From assembly GCA_019671005.1 (NCBI GenBank), contig CM033745.1, forward strand, positions 40,903,834-40,967,833: DNA of 64,000 bases, read 5' to 3'. The position numbers were made by a program, and so were the translations under genes. Origin of the DNA: Hibiscus mutabilis. Its lineage: Eukaryota; Streptophyta; Magnoliopsida; Malvales; Malvaceae. Of this stretch, positions 36,373 through 48,563 are shown piece by piece. Position 1 is the first letter of the stretch. Every line of letters begins with the position of its first letter. A model generated the notes under the pieces. The model had not been told where the DNA came from and did no database searches. It worked only from the letters and a program-made list of their open reading frames with translations.

Positions 36373-36982
36373 TTAAAGAAATTCATCCTTAAATTTACCT
36401 GAGGGGAAAAGATTAGGGTACTGCTTTCTCATCGTTGCTTCGGGTTCCCAAGTGGCTTCTTTTATATTGTGGCTCTTCCATAGAAATTTCACCAATGGCA
36501 CAGTCTTATTGTGAAGTCTCTTGACTTTTTTATTAAGTATTTGGATTGGTTCTTCATCGTACGATAGATCAGGATTAAGTTCCACCTCATCAGGTTCTAA
36601 ACCATGTGAGGGATCCGATCGATATTTCCTCAACATCGATACATGGAAGATGTTGTGGATTATATTGAATTTAATAGGGACTGCTAGCTTGTAAGCAACT
36701 GGATTAATCTTTTCTAAGACTTCGAAGGGTCCGATGAATCAAGGGCTTAGTTTACCCTTCTTCCCGAATTTGAGGATTTTCCTCCAAGGAGATACCTTCA
36801 AGATACGTAATCTCCCACTTGATATTCAATGTTTCTTCTCTTGAGGTTGGCATAAGCCTTTTGCCTATCAAAGGCCTCATTCAGTCTACTATAGATCACC
36901 CAAACTTGATTTTTAGTTTCACGAAGCAAATCTGGTCCTAAGACCTTGTTTTCCCCCAACTCAGACCAGCATAGGGGAGTTC
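36373..36982 (-). pseudogene. Chromodomain and integrase C-terminus of element D
   Basis: The chromodomain frame (36636-36373) reads MLRKYRSDPSHGLEPDEVEL, DEEPIQILNKKVKRLHNKTV, PLVKFLWKSHNIKEATWEPE and stops with TAA just before the polypurine tract. Upstream, 36982-36798 reads TPLCWSELGENKVLG, NEAFDRQKAYANLK and EYQVGDYV, the integrase C-terminal part. It is cut at 36982 by the D-family LTR and resumes at 40283. Confidence 0.88.
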
Positions 36983-39900
36983 CGTGACATACTCTAACCA
37001 CCCTAGTAGGATTAGGTAAGTTACTACAATTATAATCAATGATCCATTCCATTAAAGCTAGTGAGTTCAATTTGTTTTAAGCCTTTCTTGCACCTTAAGA
37101 AAGAATTTGAATAGGTGAGGATCCAATATACAATGCATGATGCACCTACTAGATATATTAGTACCTCTAATGCAATTTTGTTATCATAATCAATACCATT
37201 TAGACTTACTTGTTTTACAAGAAACCATTCAAACTAGATGGATAACACTATAGAAGATTTCAACATTCAATGTAGCTATTATGCATACCAATAGGTGATT
37301 ACATCAATTACCTATGTGACCATATTCAAACATACATGCTTTTAATGTTACGTACTTCATTCGACTAGAACAATAAGTGACCAAAGTGGTTCATGTCTAA
37401 ACATGTAAGTTAATACATTTACTTGTTGTTAACTAGCCAATTTCTAGAGATCTAGTCGAACCATTACATGCATAATCCATCCATGGAAATCTAACATTAG
37501 GCTAACAAGCATTCAAGCTTAATTAAGTGCATACATGCTCATATATGCATATCATACTCTTTATAGACCATAGACGAAGTTAACATATAAAAACCATTAC
37601 TAAGTGATCATGAATATACATGCCTTAGGTGCCACCATCCTAGGAGAACTATAACAAGATGGAAACATACTCTTTCAAGCAAAATGTGACTTGTACGAGC
37701 TTAGACTTCAGAATAGTATCCAGTATCAACCTGTATCATAGTAAAGAGGCTTGGTTAAGCATAGCTTAGTGAGTGAGTTCAAGTTGCAAGACAATCAATA
37801 CAACAAGTCTCAATTACGAACCATCTAATAGATGGTATGGTTCCCCCATCAACAAGGGACCATTCGAAACAATGTAAACAATACTAGAGGCTTTTGCTTA
37901 ATTTTCAATCCAATATCAATACCAGGTTTCAAATTTAGACATGCTCAATCATTCAATTCGAATAACAATAGTCATAACATGTCATTTGATCACAATCAAT
38001 GTCTCAAACTCAAGCAATCTCATATAAGAAATGTTTAAGCAATGTCTCAATATCAATGGTTCATGGAAATCAATTTTCCTTTACTATCAATCAATGCAAT
38101 TCAATGTAACAATAGATTCAATGTACATGAGGTATAAGTTCATTTTAAGTATGGCCTTGAGAATCGATTACTTAGTCTAGATACTCGAGTCCCCAATAAA
38201 ACTGTTGCCAATATCAATAGTCAATATGGTACATAGTACCGGTCAAATCCCTCCTACTGTCGCCAATGACCAATAACAATACTTCCCTCCTACTGCCGAC
38301 AGTTAGGGACCAATGTCCCAGACTGTAGTCTACCCCGATAATGAGCTGTATAGACTCTATGTCAAGCCAACTATATCTATGACCGACTCGGGACCAAGGC
38401 TAACAATAGTTCTCACTTTCATACAATTAGAATCATGATTTGATTCAATGTGCGCATTTAGTGCCAATATCCCCTTTTCAATTGAATAAGGTTCATAGCC
38501 AATACCAATATTTCAATAGTCAATGAAGGTATATCAATCAATATGTCATTAAACAAGGAATTGAGTTACTTCTAACTATAACAAACATGCTTCATTTCAA
38601 TATAGTTCAATTAGACAAGAAGCATATCATGGCAATCAATTGTAATTCAAGCATGCTTCTCAATCAAGTAACCACTCAAAAGAGAACTTACCTTGTTAAT
38701 GCTCCATAGGAAGCTCATTACACAATTTATACTAAGAATCAATAAGAAATTTAAATAAAGAATGGACTTGGAGAGGTTACCACCCTCTCCAAACTTTAAA
38801 CTACACTCACTAGAATTTTCTGAGCTATTGTCGATCCCGAATTGAAATCCCTTTCCCTCTAATAGCTTTTGATCTATGTGAGCCCCTTTTCCCTCAATTT
38901 CCACTTGATCTATCATTCATACAATGCATAGTATATTAGTTAAATTCCAGCAACCATTTGAGTCATTATGTGACTCTATACACTCAAGCATTCAATTCAA
39001 AACATCAAGACTGTTGCTGCCTGACAGGATGTGCATTACTTGCTTAAATTTTCATATATTTCATTTCGTACGTCAGAATTTTTAACCTTTTACACCGTTA
39101 GAAAGCTAACTTAATTTTCCTTCTAACCATATAGGCCTTACATTTTTATTCATTGTGAATTAATACAGTTTTTATTTAAAGGCAGACCAAATTATACCAC
39201 TGGATATTTGCACTATCCTTAGAGATTAGTCTCTACAAACTGTTTTATAACTTGGAATTCGATTCCGTTTATAGCATACGAAACTAGACATAACGTGATT
39301 TTGTACATATAAGATTTACTCCCTAATTTGGTCTATATGATTTTCTACAAATTTTCAAACTCACTGCCCAAACAGAATATTCTGGATAACTTCCCTTTAG
39401 CTAGATTCTAGCTCCATTAATCACTTATACAAGGATTCTAACATGATTGTTCAACATATATACTCATTCATACATGTCTAGGTCAGTCCAATTATGTGTC
39501 AAAACTATAAAAATAGGGCAATTGAGCAATATTTTCAAATTGGTTCATTAAGACATCAATTCACTAGAATTTCCAGCAACCAGAATTTCAATTCACATAT
39601 CAATCATCCATTCTAATCATCATCCAATTTTCCAGCAACTAGCATAGCATTTCACCATCAATTTGGTTATTGTCAACATCAATTTCTCCTACTCATTCGA
39701 ATGGCACTACCAATTTCATGGATTGATCAATCAATTGATCTTCTTAGCTAGTTCATAGCATCAATTCACTAACTAATCATCCAATTCATGTAATTTAAGA
39801 AAGAACTTAAAATCTACATGCATCATTTGAATCTATAATGCATTAAGGAAGAGATTTTACCTTCCTATCAAAATAATATGAATGCTAACAACTCCAATTT

Positions 39901-40282
39901 CTCCAAATTTCAAGCATGAATCAATGAACATGGAGTTTTCTCACTCAATTCCTTTCCTCTCTATTTTGTTCATGTTATTCGGCTACTAGCGAGGAAGATG
40001 ATAATGGATCATCAATTATCTCCTCCTAAAATAACTAATTTGCCCTTGATTATCCACTAATTAATGACATGTGTTGGGGCATTTAGGAATATAGGAATTT
40101 ATCATGCATTCCTTCAATTTTTTGTTTGTTTCAGTTTGGTTACTTATACATTAGGTTACCACTTTTTCATTTATAGCATTCTAGTCCTTAATAACTAGAC
40201 CTAGTACCTTACTTTCAATCAATTAGGGATTAAATGAAGGCATTGTAGTGACTTCCTTTATACTAGATCTGAGGATGTTACA
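36983..40282 (-). mobile_element. Solo LTR of family D inside D integrase
   Basis: 3300 bp, ends CGTGACAT.../...GATGTTACA on the plus strand; the left terminus has decayed from TGTAAAAT by three substitutions. Flanks AGTTC (36978-36982) and AGTTT (40283-40287) are a one-mismatch target duplication that restores the RRCKTPLCWSE reading. Collinear with 33218-36360 with small indels. Hairpin stem TAAGC/GCTTA at 37756-37768 and AACTACACTCAC at 38799-38810. Confidence 0.88.
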
Positions 40283-41022
40283 AGTTTTACATCTCCTGCC
40301 ATACAATGCTTCGAATGGGCCATTTTGATAGAAGCTTGATGGTTGTTGTTGTAGGCAAACTTGGCTAATGGTAGAGATTTCTCCCAATCTTTACCAAAGC
40401 CGGTAATGCAAGCTCGAAGCATGTCTTCAAGCACTTGGAATACCCATTCAGATTGTCCATCAGTTTGTGGATGGAAGGCGGTGCTAAGGTTTAGCTTGGT
40501 TCCCATAGCTTTTTGAAGTGCCCTCCAGAATCGATAACTAAAACGAGAGTCCCAATCTGATATGATAGATCTAGGAACACTGTGAAGTCTGATCACTTTT
40601 TTCAAGTACAATTTGGCTAGCTATTCGAGGCTTATGTTCATTCGAATAGGTAGGAAGTGAGTCGATTTGGTGAACCTATCAACAATCACCCAAATAGCAT
40701 CATTTTTCCTCAATGATAGAAGCAATCTCGATACGAAGTCCATTTTTATACACTCCCACTTCAACTAAGGCAATTCAATGGATTGTAGGAGTCCAGTAGG
40801 TAGTTGGTGTTCGGCCTTCACCTTCGGACAAGTGAGGCACTTCGATACGAAGTCAACAATATCGGCCTTGAATCTCGGCCACCAATAGACTTCCTTTAAG
40901 TCCTTATACATCTTGATCACTCCTGGATGTATTGAAAAAGGACTATTATGTGCTTGTTGAAGCATTTCCCTCTTAAAGATTGGATCGTTGGGTACACAAA
41001 CCCGATTCTTGAAGTAGAGCAC
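40283..41022 (-). pseudogene. Integrase zinc domain and core of element D
   Basis: Zinc domain at 41022-40765: QQAHNSPFSIHPGVIKMYKD ... KCLTCPKVKAEHQLP. Core: the first catalytic Asp lies in the degenerate stretch 40620-40760; the second is in SIISDWDSRFSYRFW (40611-40258 frame); the third acidic residue is in FHPQTDGQSEWVFQVLEDML, where Arg after Glu is Trp. FAYNNNHQASIKMA precedes the LTR junction. Interrupted by stops near 40765 and 40612 and by the solo LTR. Confidence 0.87.
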
Positions 41023-41519
41023 ACCATTCGATCGAAGTGAGAATTTGTTGCTCGGTTTGGAATCAATCTCCTCAATATCTTTTGATGTTCAGGATCATTT
41101 TGTTAAATCTCTTTGGTCCTCGAATTCAAGTCAGATTGAACTTGAAGTTCTGCCACATATCTTCGGTTCTTTAGGAGCTTGAAATCGGCATTAAAAGTAG
41201 TTGAAGCTACAATTAAAGGATTTTGATTAGTGGATTTCATTATCATCCATCGAATAGGGGGATAAACAACGTTGGAAATTCATATTCGACCTTACCAATT
41301 GAATGTTTGCAACTGAGTGCATCAACTACAACATTTGCCTTGCCCGGCTGGTAATCAATGATTAGGTCATAATCTGTTAGTAGTTCCACCTATCTTCGTT
41401 GTCGAAGATTTAATTCCTTCTGAGTGAGGATGTATTTTAAACTTTGATGATCCGTAAATAATCGACATTTCTCTCCATATAGATAATGTCTCTAGATCAT
41501 TAAAGCAAACACGACTGCA
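41023..41519 (-). pseudogene. RNase H C-terminus and linker of element D
   Basis: Minus-strand pieces match the C-terminal half of gypsy RNase H (dispersed HQSLKYILTQKELNLRQ-like and KANVVVDALS-like readings) in 41290-41514, then the linker to integrase. No long open frame. The LTR-A at 41520 splits it from its N-terminal half at 45377. Confidence 0.65.
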
Positions 41520-44500
41520 TGTACACCCCAAATCCTAGCCTAGAAGTATTGAAACCAATTGCATAAGTTGATAGCTTAATTGAACCTAGAATTTAAGCTA
41601 AATTGATTAGTCAGGGATCTAATTGAAAGAATGAGTGAAATAAGTGACCAATTTAAAGTGAGTACATTGAATTAAATAAGAAAGATGGGGAATGCATGCT
41701 AAATTCCTTGTTTCCCCTAACGCCCTTGATTAAGTTAATAATAAGGATAAATTAAAGGCCATTTTAGACAATTCATAAATCCAATAACTTGGATTAAGCA
41801 TAGCCATCATATTCTTCATTCCTCATTTGGCCGAATTTGAAGAAGAAAACAGGGAGAGAGGATTGTTGTGAGAGAAAGCTTGAAATTTATGGTGTAAGGC
41901 TGAATTTGAGCTAAATTCCACTTGGCTGCAGCATTACAAAGGTAAATTCATGTTGTCCAAACTGATTTATGCTTGAAATTCTTATTTTGATGATGTTTAA
42001 ATGATTAGTTGAGTTGTTAGGTTGTTTGAAATGAAGAGAATGATGTAATTGAACATGTATATATCATGGATGACTTGAATTAGAGTATAATTCATGTGTA
42101 AGGAATGGTGTAACAAAACTAGGTTGCTGGAAATTTGAAATTAGATGTTGATGTAAGAATTGAATGGTTAGAACTTGTAATTGAGCTATGGAATTAATGA
42201 ATTGGACATGATCATGATTAGATAATGTAATTAAGATGTTAAACAAGCTGAATTGTTAGTAACCAATGCTGGAAATGAAAGATAAAAGTATGAACATGGT
42301 CTTATAACATAGAAACTGTTTTAGTAAGAACCTATTGTGTAAACATGCAAAATTAAGCATTGTAACCAACTTACTCTATTTTGGCTGCCTTGAATAATGA
42401 ATTAACATTGACTAAACATGTTTAGGATGTCATATGAAATGAATTATAGGGCCAAAACATTGGTTAAAATGAATTTAAGTAATTAAAATGTTAATAGGTG
42501 CAATCAACCAAGAATTGCTCTGTTCTGGGCAGTAACTTTGAAAATTCACCAAAATTTGTATAGATCAAATTCAAGGCTAAAAATTTAGTGACATGATCCT
42601 TAGTATGTATACTTTCATTAGGTGAAAATAGAACTGAAAACTGGGTCCTATGCTGGAAAGTATAAATAGAAATTGCTGGACAATGCAAACTGTCTAGGCA
42701 GTGTAAATGCCTTGTCTTTGAACAATAAATTGTATTAATTGGATAAGAACTAAAATGCAAGTCTTATATGGTCTTAAATACAATTTTTTTATCTTTCAAA
42801 CGGTGTATAGTAATCGAAATTCCGACGTACAAATTAAAGATATGACCATTTAAAGGGACAGTGTACAAACTGCCAGGCAGCAGTGCCCTGGGCAGTTTGG
42901 GACTGTTTTTACACGTAGATGCAAACTGTTTCCAAAACAGTTTTGGGGCATTGTAACCTGTCCAGTTATGTCTTAAAATGAGGTAATAACAATATGGATA
43001 TGAACTAGTATGAAATGCTTAAAAGAAAGCAGAAAAATAGTAGCTAAATGTTAGGTACAATGTGGTAACATTGCTACTATATATGTGTGACATTATGTGC
43101 TTGTTTTGATGAATTTTACGTGTTATGCTTGCTAGACCAAGGGCAGCAAGTTGTGGAAGAGGAAGATAAGACTGGACATCCCAAAGCTAGAGGCAAAGGG
43201 ATTTGGATACAAGACAATTGATTTGCTAGGAGTATTGTGAGTGTAACTATCCTTAGGGTTGGGACTAGGTCCAAACCAACCTTGTTATTGTCTTAATTCA
43301 ATGTCATTGCCATGTAACATGACCTAATACATATTTGGATAATTAAGGGAAGAATGACATGTATGAAAACTTGTTTGATGCCATGATCTATTTGTTTACT
43401 TGAGTGTTAAGCAAATGAAAAGAAATGCTTGTCATGTTGCATTGCTTATGCCAAAGGTAAGAAATGGCATGCATGCTTGGAGAATAAGGTACTCACATTG
43501 CATACATATGAATGTGTTTGTGATTAATATACATGGCTGGTTGAAATGAAATGAACAATGGTACCACTTTGTATTCATGCCATTCGAATGGCATGGATAT
43601 ATTTGTCTTGGGAGTTAAGACTCCATAAGCCTAAGGGCTTGGCCTTTGAATGACATAAACTTGTATTGAATAATGAATTATATAAAGCTTGAATGAAATG
43701 GATAATCAACAACCTTGGTAGCTAATTTGGATAGATAGGAGGGCATGCCTTAGAATCTTGATCTCATATTGGCACTACGGTGCATATTGGCACTACAGTG
43801 CATATTGGTATGACGGTACATATTGGCACTACGGTGCATATTGGCACAACAGTGCATATTGGCACTACGGTGCATATTGTTGAAGATTTGATTATCTATT
43901 GAACTAAATACCAAGGGTGTTATAAGATGAACTAAAACTTGAAACGAACATTGTTGCCTTGGATGTGTGATATGAACATTGCTTGTTTTGTAAGTTCTTG
44001 AATGAACATCCTTGCCTTGGAAGATAAAGCATGAATGATTGTATAGCTAGTTACTTCACATGAAAGTTATGCAGGATTGATGCTTGTTGCGTAGAAATGC
44101 ATACTTGGTACTTGGTGTATATGGTTGTTTGTCTTCTAAGCAAGATATTCGAATAGTATGTTATGATATATGATAGATGTTACAATGTTGAATGTGTGAT
44201 ATGTGAAGTTTTCCTAAGTTTACCCTATTCATTCGAATAGCATTGGTCTTGTAGTGATGATCTTGATTCTTTGAAAGATTTGTAAATTTGGATATGTATA
44301 CTTGAAATTGGCTAGACTTAGTGTTACCTCACTAAGTACATAACTTGTACTTACCACTCTACTCTTCATTCTTCACATAACAGATTAAAGACATTATCAG
44401 CAGGATATCTTGAGATCGAAGCAACATCTTGAAGCAAGCTTGAAAGTATGATTTCATACTCTTTGTATACTCCTAGTTTGGTGGCACTAGAACTTGTAAT

Positions 44501-45371
44501 AGGTTGTCTTGATCATGCGTTTTGTTGTGTTGTTAAGACTAGTAAATGTAATGTTTTGTTTGGCCTATCATGTAACCAACTTTGATGACTTAAACCATGT
44601 ATATAACCTTGTTGATATGTATATAAATTAGTATAATGTTGCGCAAATTATGAAATAATTCAATGTTTGATGAAACCTTGTATAATTCGAATGCTAGACT
44701 AAAATGGTATGATCATGCATTTGTTCTTATGGTTATTGGCACGATTCAGCAATGTTGAGATTGAAGCTAAGGTATGTTTAAGCATGCATTAACAATGTAC
44801 TAACCAAGTATGCCATGAAATAGTATGTCTTGATTGAAAAAGAAAAAAATGAAATGTGATTAGGGATCACCTTATAGTTCGAATAGGTGTATGAATATGT
44901 AGTATTGATCACCTTATAGTTAGATGCTTTGTTTTGATCATGTTAATTGGTTGAATAAGTAGTATCTTGAGATGCAAGTAAGCTAATTGAAATGAGTTAA
45001 GTGACCTCCTTGTATCATTCGAATAGAGTACATGAATTTGTAGTAAGAATGAAAGTTGAATCATGTAAAATAGTAACCTATTGTGAAGTATGCTACACTT
45101 GTGATTGTTGTTTGAATGGTGTATGTGAATTGAATGGAATGGTAATATGATAATGGTAACTTAGATATAAGTATGAAATGAAACAAATTAGTACCTAAAT
45201 TAGCATGCTAAGTATGTTGGTTTTCTTTAATATGGATTTCTTGTATGTTTGAATGGTTGTGTTTAGGTTACTTACGTTGCAAGTCATGTATATTGAGGTT
45301 ACTTGTTCGATAAGTAACCTATCTACTGCTCCCAAACTGGGTTACGGCTAACTCGGGGAGGGGGTGTTACA
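41520..45371 (+). mobile_element. Solo LTR-A (A1) inside the RNase H of element D
   Basis: 3852 bp, starts TGTACACCCC and ends GGGGGTGTTACA, opposite in orientation to D. Flanks CTGCA (41515-41519) and CCGTA (45372-45376) look like a target duplication with two changes: joining them gives AACACGA-CTGTA-GCTAGTTCC, the spacing seen in the complete element near 26270. Minisatellite of 6 units at 43765-43880, GTGAGTGTAACT at 43237-43248, hairpin 44333-44353, inverted repeat AGTATGA/TCATACT at 44445-44460. Confidence 0.87.
43765..43880. repeat. 18-bp minisatellite in LTR-A, 6 units
   Basis: Six units of CATATTGGCACTACGGTG type, the longest of the four LTR-A arrays in the window. Confidence 0.9.
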
Positions 45372-46391
45372 CCGTAGCTAGTTCCAACTCGTGCGTTGGA
45401 TTGTTCAATTCATGTGGCTTGAGTTACCGAGAAGCATAAGCAATAACCTTGTTGTCTTGCATCAATACACACCCTAAACCGAGGTGCGAGGCATCATTGA
45501 AGACCGTAAAGTTTTTTCTCGGTTTAGGTAGGATTAGAATAGGGGCTTGAGTTAGGACTTGCTTTAATTGATCGAAGATCCTTTGCTGGTCCTCGGACCA
45601 TTTAAATGGAACATTCTTTTGGAGGAGTCGAGTTAATGGAGTTGCAAGAATCGAGAACCCTTTCATGAATCTTCGATAGTACCCGACTAAACCGAGAAAA
45701 CTCCTAACCTCGCTAACATTTCTTGTAGGTCTCTATTCGATGACGGTTTGAGTCTTCTTAGGATCTACCTTTATCCTTTCGGCCGAAATAACGTGGCCAA
45801 GGAAAGATACTTCTGAGAGCCAGAACTCGCATTTGCTCAATTTGGCATATAGTCGATTCTCTATCAGTGTTTGGAGTACAATTCGAAGGTGATTAGCATG
45901 TTATTACTTGTCCTTCGAGTAGACGAGAGTTTCATCAATAAAGACAACCACACATTTGTCCAAATAGGGTTTGAACACTCAATTCATTAAGTCCATGAAA
46001 GCCGCTGGAGCATTGGCTAGCCCGAAGGGCATAACTAGGAACTCATAGTGACCATAACGAGTCCTGAAAGTCATTTTGGGTATACTGAGTCTTGTATTCT
46101 CATCTGATAGTGCCCTGATCGCAAATCGATCTTGAAGAAGACTTTGACATCCTTGAATTGATCGAACAAGTCCACTATCCACAGTAATGGATACTTGTTC
46201 TTGATAGTGAGCCCGTTTAGATGACGATAATCGATACATAGCCTCATCGACATGTCCTTCTTAATGAACAATACGGGTGCTCCCCAAGGTGAAGAGCTGG
46301 GTTTGATGAGGCCCTTGTCTTGAAGCTCTTGCAATTGCTGCTTAAGCTCTTTGAGTTTAATATGGGCCATTCCAAATGGAGTGATAGACAC
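45372..46391 (-). pseudogene. RT and RNase H N-terminus of element D
   Basis: RT from 46391: DKGLIKPSSSPWGAPVLFIK, MRLCIDYRHLNGLTIKNKYP, FKIDLRSGHYQM, then RYGHYEFLVMPFGLANAPAA (46239-45979). The catalytic box reads FIDETLVYS near 45920-45935, so the second Asp of the YxDD motif is Glu. The 45666-45424 frame covers the RT end and RNase H start (MKGFSILATPLTRLLQKNVP, NDASHLGLGCVLMQDNKVIA). Several frameshifts. Inactive by the catalytic change alone. Confidence 0.89.
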
Positions 46392-47006
46392 TAGATCACT
46401 CTCGGGTTGAACTTCAATCTTGAATTTGACTTCCCAAATAGGGGCAATCCTGACAATTCCTTACGAAAAACATCAGGGAAGTCAGAAACAACAGGGAATA
46501 AATTCACACCAAATTCTATTTCATCACTTTTAATCATGGTAGCAAAAATGCTGACAGGTTGTTTATCAATCAAGGTAATTGACTTTTCTCCTAAACCACA
46601 GAGAAATAATTTTCTCATTTGGCAATCTACCCAAGCTTGATGCCTTCCTAACCAATCTACCCCCAAAATGAGGTCGAGTTTAACAAATGAAAACAATAAC
46701 AAGTCGGCTAGGAACGGGATGCCCTAAATGAACAAAGGGCAATCCTTACATATTCGGTTTACTACCACATTGTCCCCTAAAGGATTAGTAGCAATTAAGC
46801 TACAACTAACATATTCAAGCTTCAATTTAAGCTTTTCAATTAAAGGAGATCTTATGAATGAATCGGTTGATCCTGTATCAAATAAAGCATAAACAGGGTA
46901 AGTATCGAGGTAGATTGTACTTACAATTACATCAGGATATTCTTCCTCCTCCCAACCTCAGATATGATAGACTCGAGCAGGCGCTCGAGACTTCTGATAT
47001 GTAGCA
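46392..47006 (-). pseudogene. Aspartic protease and RT leader of element D
   Basis: YALFDTGSTDSFIRS near 46855-46900 is the retropepsin motif (usually DTGSTHSFI, His changed to Asp). Downstream DLILGVDWLGRHQAWVDC is the protease C-terminal motif, and FPDVFRKELSGLP begins the RT region. The 46702-46391 frame is open for 103 codons. Stops separate it from the DTG part. Confidence 0.85.
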
Positions 47007-47449
47007 TTAGACCCTTGGCCTTTGCTTTTTTTTGTAGTTGCCTGAGTTAGCTTGCTTTGAACCCTTTCCCCTGGGTGAAGCAGTCTGATTCGAATGGGGA
47101 GAAGCATGAGAGGCCAATTTGTTCAAATTTTGGGGGCAATCTTTGATGTAGTGCGTTGTGTCTCCGCACAAGTAACAAGCATTAGTAAGCTTTCTACAAA
47201 CTCTGGTATGGTTCGTTTGACAAGATTGGCAAATAGGGATTTGAGTATCCCTCATGGTATTCCGGTGCTATTCATGGATACGGTAGGTGTTGAGGCTCTA
47301 GACATAGCCTGCGGCTTGGGTATGTAAACACCCTTCGAGAAGTTGCCTTGATTAGAAAAATTTCCCCCTTGGTTCTTTTGTTTCTTGTTGTGCCAATGGA
47401 GCTTTTGATCGTCCCTCGATCTTTTGCTATCTCGGGACTGGTTCTCCTT
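47007..47449 (-). pseudogene. Gag zinc-knuckle part of element D
   Basis: The frame 47255-47007 contains CQSCQTNHTRVC and the knuckle CYLCGDTTHYIKDC (C-x2-C-x4-H-x4-C), then a basic tail. Sequence 47256-47449 is the Lys/Arg-rich segment in shifted frames. Nucleic-acid-binding part of Gag. Confidence 0.86.
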
Positions 47450-48217
47450 TCATTTTGCTGAAGTTTTCATCTTGGCTTTGGTGGCAATGGCTTGGTTAAC
47501 CAATCCTTGGAAGTCGGTTATCCTTAAAGTAGTGAATATGGGGCCTAACTCGTCATTAAGACCATCAATGAACATTCTACACTTGTCTTCCTCTTTCTTT
47601 ATGAATTTGCAATATTTGCATAATTCCCTAACATACTGCTCGATAGGCTTTCCTCCTAGCTTTAGATATAGGAATTTCTTCTTGCGTTCAGCAAGATATT
47701 GACTACTAATATACTTCTTATTAAATTCATCTAAGAAAAAGTCCCAATTGATGGCTTCTTTGAGTGCTGCCAAGGTAGTGGTCTCCCACCAGTTCAACAC
47801 CTCCTCGTCCAGCAGAGTCGCCGCGCATTCGAGCTTGTGCTCATCAGAACATTGCAATTACTTGCATAGAATTCTCGTAGTAGTCTCCAACCAATACTCA
47901 GCTTCTTCCAGCTTATCTTCACTCGTTCCAGTGAAGGTGTAAGCTCAGTGTTGGGCTAGCTTATCAATAGGAGCTCTTGCCAATTTTGCTACCGAAGAGT
48001 CAAGAGTATTTTGTCTCATTGAGACGACCATTTGATCGAACATCTCCTTCTGACTGGAGCAACACTCTCATTGAATAGGATGGACCACGGGAACTTCCTG
48101 CTAAACTTGTTTAGGTTCAGCAGGCTTCTGGAGATCTTGGTTCATCTTTATGCTCCCTCCCTCATTGGAGGAGCCAGTCGAGCTTTCATTATCCTTGCCC
48201 AATCTTGTTTCAGACAT
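47450..48217 (-). pseudogene. Gag capsid part of element D
   Basis: Start ATG at 48217 (MSETRLGKDNESSTGSSNEG) aligns with the Gag start of the complete element. The N-terminal third has in-frame stops. From 47857 an open frame of 135 codons reads MQCSDEHKLECAATLLDEEV, LNWWETTTLAALKEAINWDF, KPIEQYVRELCKYC and CRMFIDGLNDELGPIF. It is the best-preserved capsid stretch in the window. Confidence 0.88.
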
Positions 48218-48283
48218 TCTATATATAAGAAGTAAGAGAAGTCAAGTTCAAGTCACAATCCAATCAATATTCAAGTAACTCCT

Positions 48284-48563
48284 ATAATGGATCATCAATT
48301 AACTCCTCCCAAAATGACTAATTTGCCCTTGATTATCCACTAATTAATGACATGTGTAGGGCATTTAGGTATATAGGAATTTAGCATGCATTCCTTTATT
48401 TTTTATTTGTTTCGGTTTGGTCACTTATAATTTAGGTTACCACTTTTTCATTTATAGCATTCAAGTTCTTATTAACTAGACCTAGTACCATGCTTTCAAT
48501 CAATTAGGGATTTAACGAAGGCATTGTAGTAACTTTCTTTATACTAGTTTTGAGGATATTACA
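48284..48563 (-). mobile_element. Truncated 5' LTR of element D
   Basis: Only the first 280 bp of the LTR (minus strand from TGTAATATCC) remain. They match 36070-36360 closely. The sequence then jumps to the untranslated gag leader (48218-48283), so the rest of the LTR and the primer site are gone. TACTG follows at 48564. Confidence 0.9.

Larger units (their letters stand above)
33218..48563 (-). mobile_element. Element D: chromovirus with nested LTRs, 15.3 kb, inactive
   Basis: Bounded by TACTG duplications (33213-33217 and 48564-48568). Minus-strand order: truncated 5' LTR (48284-48563), gag, protease, RT, RNase H, integrase, chromodomain, polypurine tract (36361-36378), 3' LTR. Two LTRs of 3.3 and 3.85 kb interrupt integrase and RNase H. 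Without them it is about 8.2 kb. Primer site and most of the 5' LTR are deleted, RT has a changed active site, and gag has stops. Confidence 0.92.

Noticed and set aside
36798..37070. 90-codon frame with an apparent novel N-terminus before TPLCWSELG
   Set aside because: The N-terminal part is read from the inserted D-family LTR (36983 onward), so the fusion is an insertion artefact.
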